From Camarhynchus parvulus (Eukaryota > Chordata > Aves > Passeriformes > Thraupidae), in assembly GCF_901933205.1 (NCBI RefSeq), contig NC_044601.1, positions 30,914,352 to 30,978,351 of the forward strand: 64,000 nt of DNA. Reading direction: 5' to 3'. The notes beneath the pieces are model-generated. The model saw only the letters and a list, made by a program, of their open reading frames with translations, ran no database searches and was not told the DNA's origin. This document shows, one piece after another, positions 1 through 12,278 of the stretch (positions are counted from its first letter, which is position 1; each line of letters begins with the position of its first letter). The position numbers and the translations under genes were made by a program.

Positions 1-948
1 AATAGCCAATTACTAACCTATGTGAAGATTTTACATTAGAAAAGCTTAAATGTGATTTTTTTTGCCATTATATCGACCTTTCCTTGTGGCCAGCTCTGGC
101 CTTCAGAGTGCTTTTTGACTCCATTTTCTGGAGAACTAAGAGCTTGGGAAACACACTCAAGCAACTTGTTGACATTTCAGCCAAACTACTGTCAACCAAA
201 TGCTGAAGATTAAAAGTTTAATCTTTTGCTTAAGTACTTGTGCTGTAATAAATCATTTGAAGTAGCTGCCTTTTGTGAAGTATCAAAAAAGATGTGATGC
301 AGCACAAAGCATGTGTCTGAAATGGAGGGGTAAGAAGACAGGAATGTATAAGTAAACTGATAACCAACTTATTCATGGTCCCCCAACTTATTCATGATTC
401 TCAGGGAAGCATGGCCATGTCCCTTAAATTCCCCTTGACAACAGCTCTGAAATGGACTCTGAAGAGAGTACATAGGAGAGGGAAGAAGCCTTTGAAGCAG
501 GCTGTCCTCAGAAGAATTCTAGGCTTGCTCTGAAACGTGTGTTTCTCCTGATTTTATTCATTTTTATGACAAAAAACAGTACAGGGTGCTGCTGAAAGCC
601 ATAATACTCCAGCTCCAGCTGAAGCATTCAACTCCAACTATCACTATTTTGTGATGGTTAATAGAAGGGACACTTTTCCTTGAATCCATGGTGGCACAAA
701 GTGATGATGCCCTGCTGCAGATGGAAAAATAGTGTCTCTTGCATGACAACTGTTTATAGAAGGTTTTTTGTTTTGGTTTTGGTTGATATTTTTGTTGGTG
801 GTTTTTCCCACAAAAATTTATAAAAATCTATTTCACGCTGATATTTGGCACTGGGGTTTTAAGTACCTTTTTCTTAAAGACACTTGAGTACCTTTATTTT
901 CTTTCTTTCTTTTCTTCCAGAGGGTTGGAGTGTTGGCTTTTATTTTTT

Positions 949-1118
949 TGCTCTAAAATTCAAAGCATTAAGCTTCTGAATCTTTTTGAAATGTTTTTAT
1001 TTGCTTGTTTGCTTGCTTTCCTTTCTCTTTTTCTCCTGGTTTTTCCTTTGGGGATGGGGGAGAGTAGGGGCGATGTGTGTGGTGTTGTGGTTGGTTGCTC
1101 TAGAGTCCAAAGCATTAA
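949..1118 (+). repeat. Imperfect 25-base direct repeat, 145 bases apart
   Basis: The segments at 949-973 and 1094-1118 share the frame ttgctcta..., ending in caaagcattaag, with three or so mismatches. The sequence between them is T/G-rich and includes a G-rich patch near 1051-1073. This could be a diverged local duplication or chance similarity in low-complexity DNA. Confidence 0.4.
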
Positions 1119-2735
1119 GTAATACTTCTTAAAATTTAGTTATCTTCAGAGTTATCCCATGAAAAGGAAAAATGAATAATCCAGGGATTACTGAACCTGG
1201 CAGAGCATGAAAGGAAGATTTGTGCCCTCAGGTACTTCATTCTGCCATGACCTAAGCTGTGTGCAGCAATTTTGATCCTCTAGTGTAAGTAAATAAAGCA
1301 CATTTACTTTCTCAGGTGCTAGTCCAGCCTGCTGTTATCAAAGAACAGGCCTTGAACAGAAGCAGGCACTGGGGCAGTATAAGGCCTTGATTACTCTTTG
1401 GGAATAAACAGTTACGAAAATACTCCATTTAACATTCTTCACAAATAAATCCCAAAAGGCTTTTTACCTGAATTATTAAATATTGAACAGACTGATTCAG
1501 CTTTGGCTGGGCTATGAGAGTAAAAAGGCAAAAAAACTCCTATACTGGTAGCCCCAGTTCTATGCTGAAAGCTAGTCTTCCTCTGAAAACAGCAGTTACA
1601 GGCTTTTTTAAAACAGACAAGCAGACTAGGCACTTGTTGCATTTCACTGAGGTCCAGAAGCCAATACTGTATATAAAGCAGATGCTTTAACCTTGGGGAG
1701 ATCATAATTCTGATAAAATATATAAGTATAATTAATAAATAAATGGATTAGATTGGGCTAATAGTCCTGGGGATACCCTATCCTTCACAGTTCTGAACCT
1801 ATGAAGTTTCCAATTATTTTTTTTTAAGGCAAAAGAGACAAACAGGAAAAAAAGGCAGGTGCGCTATATGTTACAATTTTTTTTACAAAGGCAAGCATCT
1901 TGTTCTGCAAAGATTCCAGAGTTAAGTATTGCACAAATGTTTGCAAGCAGACTGGAGTAAAGCAGACTTCATAATGGGTTATAGCTGCTTTTGGGATAAA
2001 CTTCAAAACTTCTGGCAATTTAAACACCATCTGAGTAGGGATCAACAAAGGAAAGAACTCCATTGTCAAACAGTAAGAATCACAAAGAGTTCTAATTAAA
2101 GCAATCATTGCTAAGAAACAAGAAAGGAAGAAGTGTTTGCATTTGGACAGGGTTGGGCTATTTGTACTACATGAGTTAATCCCATTAAATCCCTGCAATG
2201 TGCTCAAGGAGGAGGAATATTTTCTGAGTTCCCCTTATCATTTTATCCACTGGTGAAAAATTCTCACATGCCAAACTGAAATTTTTAAGACCTATAACAA
2301 ATTACCCCCCAAGAAATAAAAACCAAGCCTGTAATTGTCCTTTTATATTTGCAAATTGTCCCAGAAGAACATTCTTAAATATGCATTAAGAATTATCAGA
2401 TTGAAGTCAAACTAACACAAGAAGAAATGGAAGAGGAATACACTATATTTGATAGACTTCCACAGCACACAGATTCCATACTAAGAATGGCATGTTGATG
2501 AAAAATATTTACTTATTTTTACTGATTTCTTCTTTTATGCCATTTTCTTCTTAATTTCACTTGCTTTCATAAGCAGTTAATTAGAGCCCTTTAATAGTTA
2601 ATAGTTAGTTATAGCCCTTTGTAGCCCTTTTAATCAGTGACATTTTCTGGAACAGACCTCCACAAATGCTTTCTCAGGAGGAATGACCTATGTTGGAAGT
2701 GAATGAATGTACACTCACTTTTGTTCTGCTGAGAG

Positions 2736-2753
2736 ATCCATCCATCCATCCAT
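2736..2753 (+). repeat. Short (ATCC)n microsatellite
   Basis: Four and a half tandem copies of ATCC are read directly from the sequence. The tract is short and of little functional significance, but could be length-variable. Confidence 0.85.
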
Positions 2754-3721
2754 TCTGGAGCCTACATAGCTGCAAGAAACTGATAATCTGGGTAAAGATA
2801 GGTCAGTTCACTTTCTCAGCAATTTGCAGGATGGACTATATTCTGTTTCGGCAAGTACAGTGAGGATTTCCTTCACCCTGACATCTCAACAGCAAAAAAA
2901 ATCCTTTCCAACTTAGTACCTTCACCTGTATTTCTGAACTCAGATCTCCAAGTTATAAAATAATAGAATAACCTGAGTTAGAAGGAACTGATCAGGATTA
3001 TCACATCCAATTCATGGCCCTGAACAGGACACCCCAAGAATCACTAAATGCACCTGAAAGTGTTTTCCAAATGCTTCTTGAGCTCTGTCAGGCTTGGTGC
3101 TGTGACCACTTCCCCGGGAAATATGTCCCAGTGCCCAAACACCCCCTGGGTGAAAAACCTTTTCCTAATATCCAACTCTAATCTCCCCTGATTCAGCATC
3201 ATGCCATTTCCTTGAGTCCTGTCACTGGTCACAAGAGTGAAGGGATTGGTACCTACTCCTCTGTTTTGCCCTGCTGGATGTTGAAGACCACAGTGAGATC
3301 TCCCTTCAGTCTCCTCAAGGCTGAACAGACAAAATTACCTCAGCCACTCCTCATACTGCTTCTCCTCCAGACCCTTCACCATCCTTGTGGCCCTGCTTTG
3401 GACAGTCTCTAACAGCTTCATGTTTTTTTAATATTGTGGCACGGAAAACTGCCCCCAGCACTTGAGGCGAGGCCACCCCAGTGCAGAGCAGAGCAGCAAA
3501 ATCCCCTCTCTTGCCCAGCTGCTGATGCTGTGCCTGATGCCCCATGGACACAGCTGGCCCTCCTGGCTGCCAGGGCACTGCTGACTCACATTCAGCTTGC
3601 CACCAACTGGGAGCCCAGTGTCTGTTTCCACAGTGCTGCTCTCCCGCCTCTTGTTGCCCAGTCCATACACACATCCAGGGTTGCCCCATCCCAGGTGCAG
3701 AATCCTTGTTAAACTTCAGGT

Positions 3722-3756
3722 TTGGTGATTTCCTGTATGGTTGGTGATTTCCTGTA
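3722..3756. repeat. Short tandem duplication inside CR1
   Basis: The 16-mer ttggtgatttcctgta occurs exactly twice (3722-3737 and 3741-3756, period 19) within the minus-strand CR1. It looks like a replication-slippage duplication after insertion, because I do not recall CR1 carrying two copies there. Confidence 0.75.
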
Positions 3757-4211
3757 ATTTGTCAAGGTCTCTCTGAAGGGCCTCTCTGACCTCAAGGGAG
3801 TCAACAGCTCCTCTCAGATTAGTGTCATCAGCAAACTGGCTTACTATTCCTTCCAGTCCTGCATCCAAGTCATTTATGAAGTTGTTCAAGAGAAGTGGGC
3901 CAAGGATGGAGCCCTGTGGAGCCCCACTAGTGACAGATCACCAGTCTGATGTCACCCCATTCACTGTAGCCCTTTGTGCCTGACCTGTGAGCCAGCTGCT
4001 CACCAATCATGTGATGTGTTTATCCAGCTGTGGGCTGGACATTTTCTGCAGGAGGGTCCTGAGAGAGACAGTATTGAAAGGTTTATAAAATAAATAAAGA
4101 TGACATCAACTGGTTCCCTTGATCAACTAAATGGGTTACCTAGTCATAACAGGAAATCAGGTTGGAAAGCTGGACTTTCCTGTCATGAGGATGCACTAGC
4201 TGTGACAATGG

Positions 4212-4697
4212 CTATGGTGTTGTCCAGGTAATTTTCAATACTTCCCAGAATAATCTTCTGCATAACTTTATCAGGCACTGAAGTGAGACTGATAGGCATG
4301 TAGCTTCTGGCATCATCCTTCTCGTCCTTCGTGAAAGTTGGGAAAACATTAGACAGCTTTCAGTCAGCTGGGACCTCTCCAGATCAATCCCAAGACCAGT
4401 CAATATCATCAAGAGAGGCTTTGCAATGGTATCAGCCAGCTCTTTGAGGATTCTTGGATGAATCTTGTCAAGCCCTATAGATTTGTAGGGGTCAAGCTGA
4501 AGCAGCAGATCCTGAACAACCTCAAGGTTAATTGGGAGCTGATCATTCTCAGAGCCTTGGTCCTCCAGCTCAGGGCACTGATCCATGTTGAAGACAGAAG
4601 AAAAGAATGCATTAAACACCTCTGCCTTGTCCATGTCCCTGTTTGTAATATGACCATCCTCATCCTGTAAGAAGCTGATGTTATTTCTACACTGCAT
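4212..4697 (-). pseudogene. CR1 ORF2 fragment, pre-RT and fingers region
   Basis: This is the longest uninterrupted coding remnant of the 2958-4960 CR1. It specifies about 161 residues, starting within the linker between endonuclease and reverse transcriptase. Visible landmarks are the DEDGHITNRDMDKAEVF block, an acidic segment, then LDPYKSIGLDKIHPRIL, which is the CR1 counterpart of the KSxGPDGIHP motif (here GL rather than GP). The C-terminal part diverges after the LERSQLTESC stretch, consistent with a frameshift. It is not a host gene. In a live element the protein would nick DNA and copy element RNA at the target site; this fragment cannot. Confidence 0.85.
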
Positions 4698-5140
4698 TTT
4701 GCCATTAATATATTTGAGAAACCTCTTGCTAGTCTCCCATAATTCTGGCCAGCTTTAATTCCAGCTTAGGTTTGGCTGCACATTTTCTCCCTAGAGTGGT
4801 GAGCAGCATCACTGTCTTCTTCCCATGGCACCTGACCTTGCTTACACTGGGCATCTTGTTCACCTTACTTCCAAGAGAAGATCTCAATTCAAACAAGCTG
4901 GCCTTCCCCTTGCCTACATTTCTTTCAGCATTTAGGAGTTGCCTGCTCCTGTACCAAACAAACTGTAAAAACTGTCTATTATTTTATAGGAAGCCTTTTA
5001 TGCCTGGTAACAATATTACTCTGCAAGACCATTCCCATGCCTGGGCTCTGCCATTCTCAGCAATGTCTGAGGAACAAAGTCAGTGTGAGATAAACATGCA
5101 TGCAGGCAGTGTCCTGCCCTGAAGACGAGCACCCAGCATA

Positions 5141-5590
5141 AGAGTGACATCGACCTGTTGGAGGGAGTCCAGAACAGTGTCACAAAGGTGATAGGAGGGC
5201 TCCAGCTCCTGTCCTATGAAGACAGGACGAGGTTATTACAAAGAAGGCTTAGGAAAGACCTAAGTACTAGCCTTCTAGTACTTACAGGGGCTACAAGAGA
5301 GCTGGGGAAGGACTTTTCATAAGGACAAGATAGTGGCTTAAAACTGACATGGGACAGATTTAGACTAGATATTAGGAAGAAATTCTTTACTGTGAGGGTG
5401 GCAAGGCAGTGGCATGGGTTGCCCCATGAAGTTGTTGATGACTATCCCTGGATTTTTTCAAGGTCAGGTCTTCTGGGGCTCTGAGCAACCTGCTCTAGAG
5501 GAAGGTGTCCTGGACCATGGCAGGGGAGCTGGAACAAGGTCACATTTAAGGTCGCTTCCAACCCCAACCATTCTATGGTTCTATGATTCT
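5141..5590 (+). mobile_element. CR1 LINE 3' end, plus strand
   Basis: This is a 5'-truncated CR1 of about 450 bp. It begins in the C-terminal ORF2 region (the stretch preserved as GAC CTG TTG GAG ... GTC CAG) and runs through the 3' UTR to a clean tail, with the repeat ttctatggttctatgattct at 5571-5590. Its 5' break faces the 5' break of the minus-strand copy at 2958-4960, with about 180 bases of unrecognised sequence between. The sharp tail suggests it is younger than the minus-strand neighbour. Confidence 0.9.
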
Positions 5591-8500
5591 GGGATATGAC
5601 CCCTCACTATCGCTGTTCTTACAGGGGCCGGCTTGATTTCCCCCCTCCTATTTATTGTTTCTCAGGGACTGTGCCCCTGGGAATGGTGCCACTAAACATT
5701 TCATGTTTCAAGCCTTCTGAGGGATTAAGAACTTTTATGAGCTATCAGATAATTTGCTAGAAGCTGAGGTGCATTTTGGGAACTTTTCCCTTTCCTGGCC
5801 AGCTAGCTAATACCTCAGTTGGATTTTTTTTGAGTCAATATTAAAAGTTTATCTGTGTTTCCTTGAACTTCAACTGCTTTGTCTGTCCTTCCTCACCTGT
5901 AGAATAACAATAAAAGGTACGCTTGCTAATTTAAGCAATATTAGTTGGCGACTCAGGAGATAGACAAGGCCTTTTGAGGTCAGTCTTGACAACAACATCA
6001 GATATTCAGCCACAGTTTATCGAAGGATAAGCTTTTGTGTTTGAACATAATCCCTTTTATCAAAATTCTTCACATAATGCCAGGTGTCACAAGCCTGTGA
6101 CAAAAAAAAATTGCTTCCTTGTGGCAATACCTGGACTGAACGGATTTTGTTATAGCCTGTGGTTTCATTAAAACCCTGCATTCCATACAAGTCTACATTC
6201 CCTCAGTAGATTATTACTCCCTCCAGTCATGTTCACATTTTTCCTTGTTAAACAAGTGCCATAGGATTTTCTATCAGGTCTTTTTATTGTTGGTTCTGTA
6301 AATTAGCTGTGAAGTTAAATGAAATATATCCAAGCATAAATGAAAAAAGATATTCACTTCCTCTGGTCTTGTTAGACACAATGTCAGGTTCTGCTCTGAA
6401 ATTACTAGTCCTTCCCATATCACAATTCCAGAAGTTGCTTTTGTTTCGCAAATTTTATATAGGAGAGCTGTTATACATGAGTTGTGCAGTATTCACTCAT
6501 AGTAGAACTGGGCTGAGCTATTTTCCTTTGCATCAAGTTGCAATCTCTCCCAAAATCATTGCAGAGGGGTAAAATAGCTGCCATTTCTTTACACTACCTT
6601 TCTGCTTTGCACTTTACTTGCCTTCTTAGAAGCAAATTGCTTGGATGCAACTATTTTAATAAAAAAGTGTCACATTAATCCATCAAATTAAGAGACATCC
6701 TCATTAGTAAGTGCGTTATTCACTATATTACTCTTCCTATCAAGTACCAAAAATAAATAATTCAAAATGCTGCTACTTGTGGAATGAAGAGGGAACAACC
6801 ACCGCTAGTAGAAGCTACAATCAAACATAACCCTGAGGGTACTCAGTGGACACAGGTTGAGGTGGTGAGAAAACACACTCATAAAGGAGTGTCAGTTGTC
6901 TCTGGTGCCAATAAACCCTAGTTTACTTATAAGGTTCTGTATGATTTTGGATAATAATTCCAAGTCTTCTCTGTGCACAGGGAGGAGCAGACGGCCCCGG
7001 ACTGTCCCCAAGTGCGTCAAGGATAAGGACTTAATAGACAATGCACTGCTCCTATAACCAAAAGAATTTGAGAATCTTCTAGGTTATAGGCTCCAGGTAA
7101 GTAATTCAGGTGTTAGAAAAGCAAATCAGGTCTATCTCCTGATAAACTGGCAGGCGGACTGCAAGGCCACCTGGTGTAAAAACATTCTGCTGTTTCACTA
7201 AGGCAATTGCCATCGCTGGCTTGAAAGGTCATTACCTTTCAGTCAGCTGGAGTTTCACAACCAGAGACAACCCAGATTCCCTTTCTTGTAAATGGATTCA
7301 GTCATCTAACATCCACCAACATTTCTTTTAACCTTTTGTAAAATTTTTGCAAATATAAATAAGCATTTCTAAAATAAGAGACTAGCACACTGCCAGAATA
7401 TTATTCTCTGTTGCAAGGGGACATTAACAATTGCATACCTAACCAGACTTGCATTGTTCCCTGGTCCCCCAAGCCTGGATGCCATGCTCATGGAAAGCAC
7501 CTCCAGACAACAGGAAAAAAAATTGTGGTGTTGTTTTTGGGGTTTGGGATTTTTTTGACATGGTTAGAAAACGTCTATGCCACTGGGCTAGCTTAAACAA
7601 CCTATTTCAAAAATTGAAGTACATCACTTCTCAAGGTCATCACCTTTATCTGCAGAAATTATGTTTAAGCTTTAATCACTTTAATCAGTAAAGGCAATAC
7701 AATTTTTTTTTCCTTTGGTAAAAAACCTCAAAATATTTTTTTCTGAAACTTCCTGTTTAATAAGAGAAAAAAATCATAAATTCTTTAATAGAGGTAAAAG
7801 CTGACCCCCTATTCTAAGATTGGGTTCTATATAGTAGTAACAAAAATATATTTATTAAACAAAACTTATATTTTTTATTCACCTAATCTGAAGAGTCATC
7901 AAAATAAAAACACTGTTCATGTGCAGTATTAACTTCATTTTAGAAGCTCTAAGCAGAAGGTTGTTTTGCATACAAAACAAAAAAATGTTCCCTCTTTATT
8001 GTTACAGAATGAATTTCTGATGATTACTGTGGAAAAACAATTGGATTACACAATGCTTTAGAGGACAAATTAAAAATAATAGAATCACAGTTTTCTTGCG
8101 GGGTTCTTTTCTGTGAGGTTTATTTATCAAGAGAAAAATAATATATCCTAATTTTTCTTCTGTCTTTTTTCACTTGCCCAAGAACCTTATGTCAGAGATA
8201 TGCTGGGATACATGAAAAACAACCAAAAAAAATTAATCTGATAAAGGTAGCTAAAATTCTAGCTATGACAAGTCTCATAGTTCCTCATCTTTCAAAACAA
8301 AGCAAAAAGATAAATTAGATGGAAAAAAGAGCACAATAATCCTACTCCTGATATATGTTATTCTGAAAGTCATACACCATACACCAATCACTAGCTTATT
8401 TCAACATCTGAGGCATTAAAAAGTATTGCTTTTGATTTTTGAATTTCTAGATCTCTGCCAGCTTATAATATCAGGCAATCTGCAGAAATGCAATTGATTA

Positions 8501-8653
8501 AAATTGAGTCATTTTGATAACTCTACCTTAGTTTTAAAGGGATGAGGTCATGCCAGGAGCTGAACAAACTTCTATTTTTTTACACAAGTGCTCCACACCA
8601 TACAGCCAAAATAATCTATCATTAAGATGAAAACTTCTTCTTAACATATAGAA
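5591..8653. other. Unique-looking A/T-rich DNA
   Basis: No element or exon was recognised. The stretch 7690-8650 is strongly A/T-rich. Open frames are all under about 90 codons without recognisable motifs. Confidence 0.55.
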
Positions 8654-8705
8654 GAAGAGGTAAGTTCAAGAGACAATATGAAGAGGTAAATTCAAGAGAC
8701 AATAT
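8654..8705. repeat. 26-bp tandem duplication
   Basis: Two adjacent 26-base copies (8654-8679 and 8680-8705) begin gaagaggtaa and end agacaatat. They differ at one position (g in the first, a in the second). This is read directly and indicates a recent slippage or duplication event in otherwise unique DNA. Confidence 0.9.
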
Positions 8706-11176
8706 TGTGATCTATGGCACAAAAATGCAAAGGAGCCCATATCTTTGGTGGAATCACCCTTATCTTTTCAAGGGTAAACAAGAGCAGAGTTGTCTTCTAA
8801 CTGTTTTATAAAAGCCAGCCAATTGGAATATCCAAAATTAAAATGAGTGTCCAAAATTAAAAAGCTTTCTGCCACAGGTAAACAAGCCAGTTGTTATGCC
8901 TATTATCTTTATGCGTAATAGAATAATTGTCAAGCACCGTATTGAATTACAATTCACAATTTAACTTTCTCAAATTACAGTTTGCAATAACCAGTGTTAG
9001 AGGTATGATTATTGGATTTTAAATTATTTCAGTATGCCAATAATGTATTTAACATCACAGCAATGTTTCTTTATAACCCAATTTCATATTATTGATTCTA
9101 GGTGTTACAATTATGATGCAAGAATTTTTGTGATAATAAAAACCCAGTGACTCAAGACAGCAAGCTATTTAGCGCTTGTCAGAGAATATTTCTCCCTTCT
9201 GTTTTATTTTCCTATTAAACTACAAATATATTTGTCACAGTTTATTAACTCTGCTGCATTAAGTTTTTGTTGCTTGGTCCAGGCCACTGCAGCATGACTT
9301 GGGTACCTCCTGGGAGTTTACCCTCACTGTTTCCCCTGAGACAGTGAACTGAACAACTGAGAACCTTGATCTTTCAGGGCAGTACTCAGCAATCCTATGG
9401 CATCTGAGCTCTAAAACCTGAGAAGCAATTCAGACAGCTTGCTAAAGCTTTTAAACTTCTAGTGGGTTTGTTTAGCCAAGTGTTTGAGGCAGCTTGAGCG
9501 GTTTTCACCTGATGACTGCTGGTGGTGTGTTCGGTGCTTTGCAAACCAGCCTCAGAGGTATTGAAGTTGAGGTTCCCCTCCGTCTCATGGCACAGCCACA
9601 TGCTGCTGCTGAATGGTCTGGCTTAGAAAATCCTTTGTGCCTGTAGACTGGTGCTGTACATGATTATTCAGTCACATCAAGCAAACATCCACCAGCTGTC
9701 AACGCAAAGGAAATGCCAGAGCTCTTTTTGTAGGTACATCACCCAGCTCTTGGGGCCTCTTCCCTCCTACCGGCAGCTCTAAAGAGTTGCAGCACCAGGG
9801 ATTTCACATTCCTGGGAGGTCAAGGGGAAGACAGCCTGGGAAGGACATGCTGGTCTGAGCACAAAGATTGCAAGATTGCCTGCTTGCTGTGAAGATCCAT
9901 GGCAAAGCAGAGCTGAGAGGCTGTTGTTTGTTGTGCTGGAGCAGGCCCAGGCTCTGTGGAAGCAGCCCTTGCTAGTCTGTGTCTGTCCGTGGCCACTCTG
10001 TCTATGGGGTGCAGTTGTGCAGGGCAGTACTGCTCATGTGTGACAGGCCTGGGGACTGAGCTGGGAAAGAGGGAAACAGGGAAAGAGCAATACCCTCTAC
10101 AAGTACCAAGTCAGGGAAACACCAATGGAACCTTGATCTGCTGTGCAACCTGAAAAAGGATCCCAAAGCTGCAAAGGGCCACATAAATGTTTCATCAGAC
10201 AGAGAGCACGCTTTTTCAGAGGGAGGAAAGAAGGATGATTTATCATCTTTTCCTTCTTTATCATCATTTATGATTTCCGAACACAAAGCTGAGAAATAAG
10301 TGCCAGCTTGTGTGAAGAAGAAGCCCTGTGCTACAACAAAGGACTTATCTTTTCATCAGGTGAGGGACCTAATTGAGGTCCAAAGGCCGTGAACTTGAAC
10401 TATTGCACAAATTGGTGTTCAAACCAGGACTCAGAAGACAGAAAAATGTGGAAAATAATTAACTGCTGGAAAAGTACAACAGGAAAAGCAGACTATTCTG
10501 TATTTTATCTATTTTATTCTATGGCCATCAATTACGTGGAGGAGGAACAGGTGTCTCTGAAAAAGAACTGCTGCAGTTTGGGAGCCTTTATAGGAAACTG
10601 CAGCAACCTCAGGCGACATGACCCAGGCTTGCTATTCAGGAAGTCAACTAAATCTTCATCATTTTGCCCTTCATCCTTAAAGAGCAACGTGACCACACCT
10701 AGTGCCTGCTTGTGCCAGATGAATTAAAACAGGTTTTGCTGCTGTTCAGCAGTTATTCCAAACTCTGCAGGCAAAGACCCCTCAGAAAACTAAGGCTCCC
10801 ATATTGGAACACTGTTCACCATCCAGACCTTTATGTCTGTGTTACACAGACTTATATAATTTATGGGTCATTGCAGATATGGGCAGCCCTAGACTACCCA
10901 TCTCACAATCACCACAGTATTGGCCAGGTATCCTGCTCCCATTTGCTTCATTGTTTTTGCTCTCAAGTTGCTCAGCTGCACAGAATTGGTAAAAATATGG
11001 CTGAGGAGGATCAGAAGCTACTTCTATTCTGTTATTAAATGTTACATTTATCCAATACAGTGTCTTCTGCTGCAGAGTCCTCTGGCTGTTCAGCACTAGG
11101 ATCTGGCACTCTCAGAGATCTTTCTACAGAAACCAGCAATGGCAGTTCTACATAAATATATATTTCCTCCTTCTTC
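8706..11176. other. Unique-looking DNA, no gene seen
   Basis: No recognisable repeat family or exon. A moderately G/C-richer patch around 9720-10140 contains chance open frames on both strands. A 112-codon plus-strand frame at 10389-10727 has no recognisable domain and I do not annotate it as a gene. Confidence 0.5.
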
Positions 11177-11385
11177 TTTTTTTTTTTTTTTTTTTTTTTT
11201 TTGTTGTTTGTTTGTTTGTTTTTTGGTTTTGGGGTTTTTTTTTGGTGGTGGTGGTGGTGATTGTGGTGGGTTTTTTGCTTGTTTGTTTGGTTTGGTTTTG
11301 GGGGGGCTTTTTAGGGAGGGTTTTTTTTTATTTGGTTGGGGTTTTTTGTGTTTTGTTTTGTTTTGGAATTTTTTTGTTTCTCCTA
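11177..11385. repeat. Long T/G low-complexity tract with poly(T)26
   Basis: The plus strand contains only T and G from 11177 to 11259. It begins with a run of 26 T (11177-11202), followed by GTTT-type repeats and a GGT run at 11243-11259. T/G bias continues to about 11385. At 11300-11320 the sequence fits a canonical G-quadruplex pattern (G3 N1 G3 N7 G3 N1 G3). CR1 elements do not carry poly(A) tails, so the T run is more likely a microsatellite than a CR1 tail. Confidence 0.9.
11300..11320 (+). other. Predicted G-quadruplex motif
   Basis: Seven consecutive G at 11300-11306, a 7-base loop, then GGG, A, GGG at 11314-11320 satisfy the usual G3+ N1-7 rule on the plus strand. The motif sits in the T/G tract. 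Formation in the cell is inference. Confidence 0.6.
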
Positions 11386-11693
11386 AACAACAGAAGCATT
11401 CCTCCAGGCCCTGCTGAAACTCTCTTCTCTCCCCTGAGGATCACCTTTTTCTCATTCCAGTATTTGGCAGCCTCTGGGAACACATGCAGTTTAGGAAAGC
11501 AGATGGGTTGCAGCCTGATGGGTCATTCAGGCAGTGGGAAATTGAATCTTTACACCACCATTTTTCTTCCTTGCTATGTAAAATGGCTCAGAAATTCTGT
11601 CATAATCATTCTGGTGCTAGTGGCAACACTGAATTGTCAGTCCTGTCATTGTTGTAACACTGGGAATGTAAATAGAGTCACAAAATACATTAT

Positions 11694-11736
11694 CACACAC
11701 ACACACACATGCACACACACACACACACACACACAC
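11694..11736. repeat. (CA)n microsatellite, interrupted
   Basis: CA dinucleotides run from 11694 to 11709, are broken by a TG at 11710-11711, and continue to 11736. The tract is likely to be polymorphic in length. Confidence 0.95.
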
Positions 11737-12070
11737 CTGTTTGTTGCTGTTCAGCTCAGTTCAGAAATTGCTGCATCTGATCAGTAGAAAATGAGTCTGT
11801 GTAGGCCAACTGTTGGATCATAAGCCTGCTCAGGAAGGACCAAAACTACCTGTATTTTACTCCTAGGTATGTCTGCGTATTTCATATGACAATGGCTCTC
11901 CATGACTAAGCTTCTGTTCTTTTTCTCTCACTCATGGTAGCAAGGGCTCCAAAAGAGAAGATTTATCTTCCAGCATTTTCCTTCAGTAGAGTCACATTTT
12001 TAAATGAGGTTTCCTTTTTGACTCAGTGTCAATTATATTCAGCAATCATCCTCTAAATAAACTTTTCCTA

Positions 12071-12127
12071 CTTTCCTTTTTTCTTTTTTTTTCTTTTTTT
12101 TCCTTTTTTTTTTTCTTTTATTTATTT
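12071..12127. repeat. Polypyrimidine (T-rich) tract
   Basis: The plus strand is a run of T blocks separated by single or double C for more than 50 bases. This is low-complexity sequence lying about 150 bases upstream of the LTR at 12279. No function is implied. Confidence 0.85.
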
Positions 12128-12278
12128 TCTGTATTTATCTGAGATTACTGCTCTGGGCACCTTTTCTTAAGCTGCACTGAAAGCAGCCTGCAACAAATTG
12201 CACAAGAACAACAGTTTGTCTGCAAAAAAGAGAACATTTACTGGCTTTCTCAAATCCCTGAGCATTGCTTCATTCAGC

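Larger units (their letters stand above)
1..2957. other. Unique-looking A/T-rich DNA, no gene seen
   Basis: No exon, RNA gene or transposable element could be recognised. The open frames here (up to about 127 codons, minus strand 1824-2207) have no recognisable domain and are of a size expected by chance. Small-scale structure includes T/G-rich stretches around 755-805, a pyrimidine tract near 895-920, a diverged 25-base repeat (949-973 and 1094-1118) and a short ATCC tetranucleotide run at 2736-2753. Confidence 0.6.
2958..4960 (-). mobile_element. CR1 LINE, 5'-truncated, minus strand, ORF2 RT region to 3' tail
   Basis: Read on the minus strand, this is a CR1 non-LTR retrotransposon covering part of the reverse transcriptase, the C-terminal region and the 3' UTR. 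An intact stretch of about 160 codons (4697 down to 4212) covers the region just N-terminal to the RT fingers and contains the CR1-like phrases TNRDMDKAEVFNAFFSSVFN and IHPRILKELAD. Further on, motif B reads GAPQGSILGP and motif C reads FADD (3824-3835), both intact. The motif A aspartate appears as asparagine (KPFNTVS), next to an A/T-rich disruption near 4085-4105. The 3' end lies at the low-coordinate side, with a degraded tail near 2958-2985. Frameshifts and stops show a dead copy. A 16-base segment is tandemly duplicated at 3722-3737 and 3741-3756. The 5' truncation point near 4960 is approximate. Confidence 0.9.

Noticed and set aside
11212..11787. 191-codon plus-strand open frame
   Set aside because: It reads through the T/G low-complexity tract and the CA microsatellite, giving only F/V/L/G-rich and T/H-rich runs. 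There is no protein signature.
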